Origin: JANMZO01 sp963763135
GTDB taxonomy: Bacteria; Actinomycetota; Acidimicrobiia; Acidimicrobiales; JANYDT01
Assembly (NCBI GenBank): GCA_963763135.1
Contig: CAVXNJ010000012.1
Location: forward strand, 310,001-374,000
Direction: 5' to 3'
DNA length: 64,000 nucleotides
A model generated the notes under the pieces. It was not told the origin of the DNA, searched no databases, and was given only the letters and a program-made list of their open reading frames with translations. This document shows positions 44,928 through 52,628 of the stretch, piece after piece (position 1 is the first letter of the stretch; every line of letters starts with the position of its first letter). A program made the position numbers and the translations under genes.

Positions 44928-45857
44928 ATGAGCGCCACCTACCCAAGAGATCTAGTTGGCTACGGACCCACTCCCCCGGATCCACGCTGGCCGGGCAATG
45001 CCGCCATCGCGGTGCAGTTCGTCCTCAACTATGAAGAGGGATCGGAGAACAGTCCGCTGCACGGCGATGCCGGAACCGAAACGTTTCTCTCGGAGATCAT
45101 CGGGGCCGCGTCGTTTTCAAACCGGCACATGAGCATGGAGTCGCTCTACGAGTACGGCAGCCGAGCTGGGCTGTGGCGAATCCTCAAGGCGTTCGAACGA
45201 CGGGACCTCCCGCTCACGATCTTCGGTGTGGCCATGGCGCTCGAACGGCACCCCGAGGCGACGGCCGCGTTCGTTGAACTCGGCCACGAGATCGCCAGCC
45301 ACGGTTATCGCTGGATCCTGCACCAGCACATGGATCCGGCGGAGGAGCGGGAGCAGATCGCTCGTGCGGTCGAGATCATACGCGCGCTTACTGGCTCGGC
45401 CCCTGTCGGTTGGTACACCGGCCGCGACTCGCCCCAGACCCGCTCGCTGGTCGTCGAGCACGGCGGTTTCCTCTACGACTCCGATTCCTACGCCGACGAC
45501 CTCCCCTACTGGCTCACGACGGACCCGGGAACCGGCACGGTGTTCGCCAAGCCGCACCTGGTCATTCCGTATACGTTGGACACCAACGACATGCGGTTCG
45601 CTGCGCCCCAGGGTTTCAACTCTGGCGACCAGTTCTTCACCTACTTACGCGACGCGTTCGATGTGCTGTACCGGGAAGGGCTCGAAGGAGCCCCGAAGAT
45701 GCTGAACGTCGGGCTGCACTGTCGAGTGGTCGGACGGCCCGCCCGCATGGCTTCTCTGGAGCGGTTCCTCGACTACGTGCAGTCGCACGAGCGGGTGTGG
45801 GTGTGCCGTCGGGCCGACATCGCGAAGCACTGGTACGCCGAGCACACGGTCAGCTAG
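44928..45857 (+). CDS. puuE: PuuE-type cyclic amidohydrolase (polysaccharide-deacetylase-fold allantoinase)
   Basis: 309 residues from ATG 44928 after AGGAG. The start YPRDLVGYGPTPPDPRWPG and the block VQFVLNYEEGSENSPLHGD are diagnostic for the metal-independent PuuE allantoinases, followed by LTIFGVAMALERHP, GHEIASHGYRWI, GWYTGRDSPQTRSLVVEHGG and SDSYADDLPYW. PuuE opens the ring of allantoin to allantoate. With the M20 enzyme before it, ring opening followed by carbamoyl hydrolysis is the likely sequence. The exact substrate could be another hydantoin-like ureide. Confidence 0.9.
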   Translation: MSATYPRDLVGYGPTPPDPRWPGNAAIAVQFVLNYEEGSENSPLHGDAGTETFLSEIIGAASFSNRHMSMESLYEYGSRAGLWRILKAFERRDLPLTIFGVAMALERHPEATAAFVELGHEIASHGYRWILHQHMDPAEEREQIARAVEIIRALTGSAPVGWYTGRDSPQTRSLVVEHGGFLYDSDSYADDLPYWLTTDPGTGTVFAKPHLVIPYTLDTNDMRFAAPQGFNSGDQFFTYLRDAFDVLYREGLEGAPKMLNVGLHCRVVGRPARMASLERFLDYVQSHERVWVCRRADIAKHWYAEHTVS

Positions 45858-45885
45858 CGACGTCATACCCAGGCGCGTGCTAACC

Positions 45886-46015
45886 GATCAAGTGGCCGTA
45901 GATGCCACGGGACGACAACTCCGGCTACACAAACGATCATGTAGCCGTAGACGCCACGGGACGACAACTCCAGCTACACAAACGATCAAGTGGCCGTAGA
46001 TGCTCGGTAGTTGTC
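45886..46015. repeat. 49-bp direct repeat, two and a half units, with TGTAGC/GCTACA arms
   Basis: Units begin with GATCA at 45886, 45935 and 45984, spaced exactly 49 bp. Within the array TGTAGCCGTAG pairs with CTCCAGCTACA to form a hairpin of six base pairs or more. It fills the gap between the PuuE-like gene and ureA. The remainder, 46016-46166, shows no gene; a promoter for urease is expected there but I cannot place it. Confidence 0.8.
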
Positions 46016-46166
46016 GACCCACCTACGTGATGGAACGAAACCGTAATTTCCCGGAAACCTATCCGGCGCCCGCTTCTGGTGGACTGTTAGCCACCGCTCG
46101 ACCATCCTTGCTTATGCTGCTGACCTTGACCTTGACACCGAACTTGCCGCGCGACTCGGAGCCGCT

Positions 46167-46469
46167 ATGAACCTCACACCGAAAGACATCGACAAGCTGC
46201 TGCTGTCCGTAGCTGCGATGTTGGCCCAGCAGCGGCGGGCCCGCGGGTTGCAGCTCAACTATCCCGAAGCCAGCGCGTTGCTGTCATCGTTCGTATTGGA
46301 AGGGGCCCGCGACGGACGAACGGTGGCCGAGCTGATGGAGCAGGGGCGTCATGTGCTGGGCCGCGACGACGTCATGCCCGGCATCCCTGAACTGCTGCAT
46401 GAGGTTCAGGTCGAAGCGACGTTCCCCGACGGCACGAAGCTCGTCACCATTCACAACCCGATCCACTGA
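46167..46469 (+). CDS. ureA: Urease gamma subunit
   Basis: 100 residues starting MNLTPKDIDKLLLSVAAMLA, the standard UreA N-terminus; RRARGLQLNYPEASALLSSF and GARDGRTVAELMEQGRHVL are highly conserved in the family, as is the C-terminal EVQVEATFPDGTKLVTIHNP. It forms the (alpha-beta-gamma)3 urease with UreB and UreC. First gene of the ureABCFGD operon. Confidence 0.97.
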   Translation: MNLTPKDIDKLLLSVAAMLAQQRRARGLQLNYPEASALLSSFVLEGARDGRTVAELMEQGRHVLGRDDVMPGIPELLHEVQVEATFPDGTKLVTIHNPIH

Positions 46470-46515
46470 CGCTCGCCAACGTTCCCTCCTTACGCTAGAG
46501 ACGATAGGTACACAT

Positions 46516-46848
46516 ATGATTCCCGGAGAGCTCGTCGCGGCTGACGGCGACATTGAGATCAACCCCGGCCGGGAGCGCATTGTGCTTCGGGTCGAGAACA
46601 CCGGTGACCGCCCCGTGCAGGTGGGTTCACACTTCCACTTCGCCGACGTGAACAGCGCGCTCAGCTTCGACCGCGCCGCCGCCACTGGCTTCCGCATGGA
46701 CGTTCCGGCTGGCACCGGTATGCGCTTCGAACCCGGCCTCGACCGGGAGGTCACGCTCGTGAAGCTGGCCGGCGCGCAATACGTACCGGGTCTGCAACGC
46801 GGCAAGCCGGCGCTGGGCAGCACAAGTTCCACGGAGAGTGCGTCATGA
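46516..46848 (+). CDS. ureB: Urease beta subunit
   Basis: 110 residues from ATG 46516 (MIPGELVAADGDIEINPG), the usual UreB start. Conserved blocks are VGSHFHFADVNSALSFDR and FRMDVPAGTGMRFEPG. It packs against UreC in the urease trimer. A four-base overlap (ATGA) couples it to ureC. Confidence 0.97.
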   Translation: MIPGELVAADGDIEINPGRERIVLRVENTGDRPVQVGSHFHFADVNSALSFDRAAATGFRMDVPAGTGMRFEPGLDREVTLVKLAGAQYVPGLQRGKPALGSTSSTESAS

Positions 46849-48557
46849 GAATCTCCCGTCAGCGTTACGCCGAACTCTACGGCCCCACCGTCGGCGACAA
46901 GGTCCGACTCGGCGACACGAACCTGTTCATCTCCCCGACCGAAGACCTCACGATGGGACCCGGTGGCCCCGGCGACGAAGCGGTGTTCGGCGGTGGCAAG
47001 ACCATCCGCGAATCGATGGCCCAGGCGACGCGGTCCACGATCGACCTCGTGATCACGAACGTGCTCATCCTCGATCACTGGGGTGTGGTGAAGGCCGACG
47101 TCGGCGTGAAAGACGGCCGCATCGTGGCCATCGGCAAGGCCGGAAACCCCGACATCACCGATGGCGTACATCCCCAACTGGTGATCGGCCCGTTCACTGA
47201 AGTACTCGCCGGTGAGGGCCGCATCCTCACCGCCGGAGCGGTTGACTGCCACGTCCATTTGATATGTCCACAGATCATGGACGAAGCACTCGCGGCTGGC
47301 ATCACCACGATCGTCGCCGGTGGCACGGGCCCGGCCGAAGGCACCAAGGCCACCACCGTTACGGCCAGCCCGTGGTACCTCGCCCGCATGCTGGAGTCGA
47401 TCGACCGCTGGCCGATCAACGTCGCGCTGCTCGGCAAGGGCAACACGGTCAGCCAGGTCGAGATGGAGATGCAGCTCCGATCCGGCGCGAGCGGCTTCAA
47501 GCTGCACGAGGACTGGGGTACGACACCGGCCGCAATCGACGCGTGTCTCATCGCGTCCGACAAGTTCGGCGTTCAGGCTGCGCTGCACACCGACACACTC
47601 AACGAAGCCGGCTTCGTGGAGTCGACGCTCGCCGCGATCGGTGGACGCTCGATCCACAGCTACCACACCGAGGGAGCCGGAGGCGGTCACGCCCCCGACA
47701 TCATCACCGTGGCTTCATATGCGAACATACTTCCGTCGTCGACCAACCCGACCCGGCCGCACACGATCAACACGATCGACGAGCATCTCGACATGCTCAT
47801 GGTGTGTCACCACCTGAATCCCAAGGTGGCCGAAGACATTGCCTTCGCCGAGAGCCGCATTCGTCCGTCGACGATCGCAGCCGAGGACTGGCTCCACGAC
47901 ATGGGTGCCATCTCGATCATCGGTTCCGACTCGCAGGCCATGGGTCGCGTCGGTGAAGTCATCACCCGTACGTTCCAGACGGCGCACGTGATGAAGGACC
48001 GCCGCGGCGCACTCGACGGCGAGCCGGTGAGCGGTGCTGACAACCTGCGGGCCCGTCGGTACATTGCGAAGGTCACGATCTGCCCGGCCCAGGCTCACGG
48101 TCTCGATCACGAGATCGGTTCCATCGAACCGGGCAAGCTGGCCGACCTGATCCTCTGGGATCCCGCGTTCTTCGGCATCCGGCCCCGTGTCGTGGTGAAG
48201 GGCGGCATGATCGCCTGGGCCCAGATGGGCGACCCGAACGCGTCGATCCCGACGCCGCAGCCCGTATATGCGAGGCCGATGTTCGGGGCTTCTTCCTCCG
48301 TGGCGCCCGCCCTGTCGCTGGCGTTCGTCGCACCGATTGCCTTGGAAGACGGGCTTCCGGATCGCTTGAGCGTGCAGCGCCGCCTGTCGCCGGTGAAGAA
48401 CATGCGCGGGCTCGGCAAGGCCGACCTGTTCGAGAACACGGCCATGCCGAAGATCGAAGTCGACCCGCGCACGTTCGAGGTTCGCATCGACGGACAGCTC
48501 ATCACCGAAGATCCGGTGTCGGTTCTCCCCCTGGCGCAGCGCTACGCGATGTTCTGA
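46845..48557 (+). CDS. ureC: Urease alpha (catalytic) subunit
   Basis: 570 residues, full length. The nickel ligands are in VDCHVHLICPQ (HxH), the carbamylated lysine is in SGFKLHEDWG, and further His ligands are in ALHTDTLNEAGFVE and IHSYHTEGAGGGHAPD. The active-site flap Cys/His is in MVCHHLNP, and the last Asp ligand is in IIGSDSQAMGRVGE. All key residues are present, so an active enzyme hydrolysing urea to ammonia and carbamate is expected. Confidence 0.98.
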   Translation: MRISRQRYAELYGPTVGDKVRLGDTNLFISPTEDLTMGPGGPGDEAVFGGGKTIRESMAQATRSTIDLVITNVLILDHWGVVKADVGVKDGRIVAIGKAGNPDITDGVHPQLVIGPFTEVLAGEGRILTAGAVDCHVHLICPQIMDEALAAGITTIVAGGTGPAEGTKATTVTASPWYLARMLESIDRWPINVALLGKGNTVSQVEMEMQLRSGASGFKLHEDWGTTPAAIDACLIASDKFGVQAALHTDTLNEAGFVESTLAAIGGRSIHSYHTEGAGGGHAPDIITVASYANILPSSTNPTRPHTINTIDEHLDMLMVCHHLNPKVAEDIAFAESRIRPSTIAAEDWLHDMGAISIIGSDSQAMGRVGEVITRTFQTAHVMKDRRGALDGEPVSGADNLRARRYIAKVTICPAQAHGLDHEIGSIEPGKLADLILWDPAFFGIRPRVVVKGGMIAWAQMGDPNASIPTPQPVYARPMFGASSSVAPALSLAFVAPIALEDGLPDRLSVQRRLSPVKNMRGLGKADLFENTAMPKIEVDPRTFEVRIDGQLITEDPVSVLPLAQRYAMF

Positions 48558-48576
48558 TGCCGTTGATGATGTTGCG

Positions 48577-49209
48577 ATGACGGCCGCCGTGGAGATGATG
48601 CTGCTGCTGGCCGACGGACGCTGGCCGGGCGGTGGCTACGCCCATTCCGGTGGCCTAGAGGCCGCGGTGGCTGGTGGGTCGGTGCACGACGTCTCGACAC
48701 TCCAAGACTACGTGGAAGGTCGACTCTTCGCCGGAGGGCCTTTCGAGGCCTGGGTCGCTGCTCGTGCTTGTGAGGGCGTCGATCCGGTATTGCTAAGCGC
48801 GCAGTACGACGCGCGGACGCCTTCACCGGCGCAGCGCAAGGCCTCGGCCAGCCTGGGCCGTGGTCTGTTGCGCAGCAGCGCCCGTATCTGGCCAGAGCTA
48901 CGCGCTCATACCGTTTCCCATCAGGCCGTGGTCATGGGGGTCGTGGCGCGAGTTGGGGGTTTGCTGCCGATCGATGCGGCGCGACTCGCCCTGCATTCGC
49001 TGCTGATGTGCCCCCTCACCGCCGCGCCGAAGCTCTTCGCCATCGACACGGCCGACGCCCTGCGCATCGCGGTGCTGCTGGCCCCCGACGTCGACGCCAT
49101 CGCTTCATCTGCGGTTGCGGCGGTCGCTCCCCCACCCCGTTCATCCCTCTTCGCCGAACTTCTCGCCGAGGAACACGCCAACTGGACCACGAGGCTTTTC
49201 GCATCATGA
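48577..49209 (+). CDS. ureF: Urease accessory protein UreF
   Basis: 210 residues, all-helical. MLLLADGRWPGGGYAHSGGL is the UreF N-terminal signature, and the C-terminal HSLLMCPLTAAPKLFAID fits the family. UreF works with UreD and UreG to load nickel and CO2 into the urease active site. It overlaps ureG by four bases. Confidence 0.95.
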   Translation: MTAAVEMMLLLADGRWPGGGYAHSGGLEAAVAGGSVHDVSTLQDYVEGRLFAGGPFEAWVAARACEGVDPVLLSAQYDARTPSPAQRKASASLGRGLLRSSARIWPELRAHTVSHQAVVMGVVARVGGLLPIDAARLALHSLLMCPLTAAPKLFAIDTADALRIAVLLAPDVDAIASSAVAAVAPPPRSSLFAELLAEEHANWTTRLFAS

Positions 49210-49955
49210 CGCTTGACCACACCCACGACTCTGCCCACACCCACGACTCTGCCCACACCCACCCCGGTGACGACCATTCGCACTTTCACGAGCATCCGCA
49301 CGATCACTCGCATGACATCAACGCGGATCCGGGACCGGCGCGTGAACCGATCGGTCCACTTCGGGTTGGCATTGGTGGTCCGGTCGGGAGCGGCAAGACC
49401 GCGCTCGTGATTGCCTTGTGCCGCACGCTCGGGGCGACCCGTTCGGTCGCGGTAGTTACCAACGACATCTATACAACGGAAGACGCGGAGAAGGTCCGGG
49501 CTTCGGGAGCGCTGCCGGTGGAGCGCGTGCGGGCGGTCGAGACGGGATGCTGCCCGCACACGGCGATCCGCGACGACATTGCCGCGAACGAAGAGGCGAT
49601 CGAGGACCTGATCGCCAGCTTCCCCGACGTCGAGATCGTGCTGCTCGAATCCGGCGGCGACAACCTCACGGCGACATTCAGCCCAGCGCTCGTGGATGTG
49701 CAGTTGTTCGTCATCGATGTGGCCGGCGGGGACAAGGTTCCCCGCAAAGGGGGCCCCGGCGTGACCCGCTCGGATCTTCTCGTCATCAACAAGACCGACC
49801 TCGCCCCGTTGGTCGGGGCCGACCTCGACGTGATGGCCCGGGACGCTGCGAAGGTTCGCCAGGACCGTCCGGTGCTGTTCTCGTCGCTGACCGTCGACCC
49901 CACGGCCGGCGACATCGCGGCATTTCTGGAGGAGCGGATCTGCGCTCGCGTCTGA
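49206..49955 (+). CDS. ureG: Urease accessory GTPase UreG with His-rich N-terminus
   Basis: 249 residues from ATG 49206. The first 45 residues are His/Asp-rich (HTHDSAHTHDSAHTH, then HEHPHDHSHD), followed by the GTPase: P-loop GIGGPVGSGKTALV, the CPH nickel motif in ETGCCPHTAIRDD, ESGGDNLTATFSPALVD and LVINKTDLAPLVG. The His-rich leader probably binds nickel, compensating for the absence of ureE. A 15-bp duplication in the leader (HTHDSA repeated) looks recent. Confidence 0.97.
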   Translation: MTLDHTHDSAHTHDSAHTHPGDDHSHFHEHPHDHSHDINADPGPAREPIGPLRVGIGGPVGSGKTALVIALCRTLGATRSVAVVTNDIYTTEDAEKVRASGALPVERVRAVETGCCPHTAIRDDIAANEEAIEDLIASFPDVEIVLLESGGDNLTATFSPALVDVQLFVIDVAGGDKVPRKGGPGVTRSDLLVINKTDLAPLVGADLDVMARDAAKVRQDRPVLFSSLTVDPTAGDIAAFLEERICARV

Positions 49956-49957
49956 GC

Positions 49958-50647
49958 GTGTCGGTGGTCGACGGTCGGGTCGAAGAACTTCGCAACGAAC
50001 CACCCCTCACGATCAAGTGTATTCAGCGCGCTTATGAACTCGAGTTGCTCCTCGTGGGGTCGGCCGCTTCGTTTTTGGAAGGTGACGATCTGACGATTGA
50101 GATCACCGTGTCTGGTTCGATGCCCGTCGTCGTCCGATCGGTCGCGGCGCAGGTCGCGCATCCGTGCCCCAACGGCGGGTCGACCGCGCAGACCGTTGCG
50201 CTCCGTTCGTTTGACGGCGGGCGCCTGCTCTGGAGTGTCGAGCCGCTCATCGTGGCCGGCGGGGCGGCGCACACGAACAGCTTCAGCGTTTCCGTCGACG
50301 AGTCCAGCCGGGCCGTGGTCCTCGACACCGTGGTTCTTGGTCGAAGCAGCGAAGATCCCCGAACAGCACTGCTATGTGCACATATGAGTGCGCGGCACGG
50401 CGAGGCGTTGGTGTTGGACGACGGCCTCGACACGTCGCTGCGCGGGGCGCACGGCCCAGCCGGACTGAGCGGCAACCGCGTGCTGTCCAACGTGCTGGCC
50501 GTGGGTTGGACCCCGGCCATCGAGCCGGGCACGCTTCCGCTCGCAGCCGGAGGCGCGCTTCACCGTTCGTTGAGCGCCGACGCCTGCTCCGCGGGCGCGG
50601 GCGTCACCAACGCGATGCAAAGATGGTGGGCCGAAGCCGTTCGCTGA
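49958..50647 (+). CDS. ureD: Urease accessory protein UreD
   Basis: About 229 residues from GTG 49958, two bases after ureG. The family is poorly conserved but recognisable from position and from beta-helix-like strands (DDLTIEITVSGSMPVVVRSV; LLWSVEPLIVAGGAAHTNS; LDTVVLGRSSEDP). UreD forms the scaffold of the UreDFG complex on apo-urease. Last gene of the operon; a strong hairpin follows the stop within two bases. Confidence 0.85.
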   Translation: MSVVDGRVEELRNEPPLTIKCIQRAYELELLLVGSAASFLEGDDLTIEITVSGSMPVVVRSVAAQVAHPCPNGGSTAQTVALRSFDGGRLLWSVEPLIVAGGAAHTNSFSVSVDESSRAVVLDTVVLGRSSEDPRTALLCAHMSARHGEALVLDDGLDTSLRGAHGPAGLSGNRVLSNVLAVGWTPAIEPGTLPLAAGGALHRSLSADACSAGAGVTNAMQRWWAEAVR

Positions 50648-50648
50648 A

Positions 50649-50779
50649 CCCGCGACGTTTGGAGGAATCTAACCGCCCAGCGAACACAAACATCCAAACG
50701 TCGCGGGACCCGGCAGCCCACCCGCGAGGTCTGGAGGAATCCAACCGCCGAGCGAACACAAACATCCAAACGTCGCGAA
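50649..50779. repeat. Post-ureD hairpin repeat, two units
   Basis: The first unit has a perfect 15-bp inverted repeat: CCCGCGACGTTTGGA at 50649-50663 and TCCAAACGTCGCGGG at 50693-50707. A second, partly degenerate unit follows about 75 bp later and shares GCGAACACAAACATCCAAAC. It lies between convergent ureD and the DUF501 gene and could act as a bidirectional terminator. Confidence 0.8.
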
Positions 50780-50787
50780 GTTCCTGG

Positions 50788-51258
50788 TTACGGAACTGGC
50801 TGGTCGCGTTGGTTGGGAGCCAGTTGGTCGTAGACCCAGCGGCCGACGGGGTCGTCGCCGCCGGCGAGGAAGTACGCGTAGTGGGCGTGGAGGCACTTCG
50901 TGCCGATTCGGGTGCCGCCGACACCGCCGCTCGGGCGCGGACCGATGTGGTCGGCCGGGATGTCACGGTCTCGGTCGGCGGCGTAGGCCCGGTGTGTCGC
51001 CTCGATCGCTTCCGCACTCACGAACGTCTCGACCAGGCGAACCCCACCGGCGGCCTCGAGTCGGCCGATGGCCTCCGACGCGAGCGACGACGGCAACAGC
51101 CAATACCGGGTGGGCATGGGCGTGCCGTCGTCTTCAAACGGTGCATTGCGGGTCACGACAGGGACGCCGTCGGCTCGCCTCACCACCACCTCGAACGCTG
51201 TCTTCGGCCGACGACCGAGCAACTCGGTCACGACCTCAAGATCAGGGTTCGCCAGCAA
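50788..51258 (-). CDS. DUF501 family protein
   Basis: 156 residues. The family signature is the C-terminal TRIGTKCLHAHYAYFLAGGD followed by DPVG, together with NAPFEDDGTPMPTRYWLLP in the middle. DUF501 proteins are widespread in actinobacteria; I know of no proven function. The conserved Cys/His pair suggests metal or nucleotide binding, which is inference. It ends the minus-strand set that includes coxG. Confidence 0.88.
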   Translation of the reverse strand: MLANPDLEVVTELLGRRPKTAFEVVVRRADGVPVVTRNAPFEDDGTPMPTRYWLLPSSLASEAIGRLEAAGGVRLVETFVSAEAIEATHRAYAADRDRDIPADHIGPRPSGGVGGTRIGTKCLHAHYAYFLAGGDDPVGRWVYDQLAPNQRDQPVP

Positions 51259-51264
51259 AGGGGT

Positions 51265-52011
51265 TTACTTGCTGCGGAAGCGACGCAGGATGAAGAACAG
51301 GAGCAACCCGACAATGGCAAGCGGGGCGATGCGCTTCAGGACCGGCGTGCCAGCCGTCTCAAGGAGGTCAACCGGCTTGGCCTCTTTGTATTCGATCTTG
51401 CGGACGGTGGGCTTCGCCGGTTCGGCGGCAGGGGCCGAATCCGCCGAAGGAGCCTCGGCAGCAGCACCGGCATCGGCCACCGAAGCATCGGCTACCGCTG
51501 CAGCCGCGGTCGGAGCGGCCGCTTCAGCGCTGGCCGCAGCGACGTTGGCGAGGGTTTCTTCCGGCTTCACCAGCACGTCGTGTTCCAGACAGTCGACAAA
51601 CTGGCCGAGGATCTTCGAGCTGACGTCGGCCAGCACGCCGCGGCCGAACTGAGCGACCTTGCCGGTGATCGTAAGGTCGGTGGTGACCGTCACCTTCGTG
51701 CTACCGGGAGTGACCTCAACCATGGTGGCGGTGATGATCGCGGACGCGTTGCCCTGACCCTTGGTGTCGCGACCTTCAGCCTTCAGCACGGCCTTGTGGT
51801 TCGCATCGTCTTTCTCGAGGAACGTCGCCTTGCCCTTGTACTGCGCGGTGATCGGACCCACTTTGATCTTGACGTTGCCGCGGAATTCGTCGCCCTCGAT
51901 CTCTTCGAGCTGCGCACCTGGCATGCAGGGCGCAATCAATTCAATATGGGTCAGCACCGCCCATGCCCGTTGTACAGGCACGTTCACAGTGAATTCGTTG
52001 GTCAACTCCAT
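51265..52011 (-). CDS. coxG: CoxG-like SRPBCC protein with C-terminal membrane anchor
   Basis: 248 residues. The first 150 form the CoxG domain (MELTNEFTVNVPVQRAWAVL; CMPGAQLEEIEGDEFRGNVK; VTTDLTITGKVAQFGRGVLA). Then come an Ala-rich linker and one hydrophobic helix near the end (IAPLAIVGLLLFFIL) followed by basic residues, so it is tail-anchored facing the cytoplasm. In CO oxidisers CoxG helps attach CO dehydrogenase to the membrane. It overlaps the mocA-like gene by ten bases. Confidence 0.9.
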   Translation of the reverse strand: MELTNEFTVNVPVQRAWAVLTHIELIAPCMPGAQLEEIEGDEFRGNVKIKVGPITAQYKGKATFLEKDDANHKAVLKAEGRDTKGQGNASAIITATMVEVTPGSTKVTVTTDLTITGKVAQFGRGVLADVSSKILGQFVDCLEHDVLVKPEETLANVAAASAEAAAPTAAAAVADASVADAGAAAEAPSADSAPAAEPAKPTVRKIEYKEAKPVDLLETAGTPVLKRIAPLAIVGLLLFFILRRFRSK

Positions 52012-52628
52012 CGCAGTAAGTCCTCCGCGGTGTCAATATCGGCTGGGTCGCCCTGGCAGGCTAGTTCGGTTACGAGATGTGCGTGACTTCGGAAGAGCGG
52101 GCGCGCGCCTTCATCGCCCTCACGAGGGACGAGTTCCCACACCGACCGGTCGAGTCGCACCGGGTTTCGTCGCTTCCCCCCGTAGGTCGCGACGAGAATC
52201 GGGGCCTCAAGATGCTGCGTGGCGATCGAAGCCCACGTCTCGGCCGGGATGAACGGCTGGTCACCGAGACCGACCACGATGCGTTGAACTTCCGGTCGGC
52301 CGACCACCGTGTCGATCGCCAGAGCGAGGGACGTGGCCTGGCCGTCGGCCCAACCGGCGTTGTGGACCACCTCGACGTTCGAAGGTAGCCCTACGAGGGG
52401 AAGCGAGGCCGCTCCAGAGACGATGAGCACCGATGAGAAACCGGCGTCGAGAACATTGCTAAGCGCGCATTGGAAAACTGTACGGCCCTTCAACGGCGCC
52501 AGGAGCTTGTGCGAAACCGGCATGGACCGCGCTGACGCGCTAGCCGCGAATCGCGTACCCCCACCGGCGGCGAGCAGCACGGCAACCGTGTCGACGGGTG
52601 GAATTGTTCCGGAAGGACGGTCGGTCAT
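52002..52628 (-). CDS. MocA/MobA-like nucleotidyltransferase (molybdenum cofactor)
   Basis: 208 residues. The NTP-transferase start VAVLLAAGGGTRFAASASAR and the KLLAPLKGRTVFQCAL block are typical of CTP:molybdopterin cytidylyltransferases; GLGDQPFIPAETW carries the metal-binding Asp. It would attach CMP (or GMP) to molybdopterin for insertion into a molybdenum hydroxylase. Located between xdhC-like and coxG genes with overlapping ends. Confidence 0.88.
   Translation of the reverse strand: MTDRPSGTIPPVDTVAVLLAAGGGTRFAASASARSMPVSHKLLAPLKGRTVFQCALSNVLDAGFSSVLIVSGAASLPLVGLPSNVEVVHNAGWADGQATSLALAIDTVVGRPEVQRIVVGLGDQPFIPAETWASIATQHLEAPILVATYGGKRRNPVRLDRSVWELVPREGDEGARPLFRSHAHLVTELACQGDPADIDTAEDLLRWS

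Noticed and set aside
46284..47690. A 468-codon minus frame across ureABC
   Set aside because: Antisense shadow of ureA, ureB and ureC, which are unmistakable in the plus frame.
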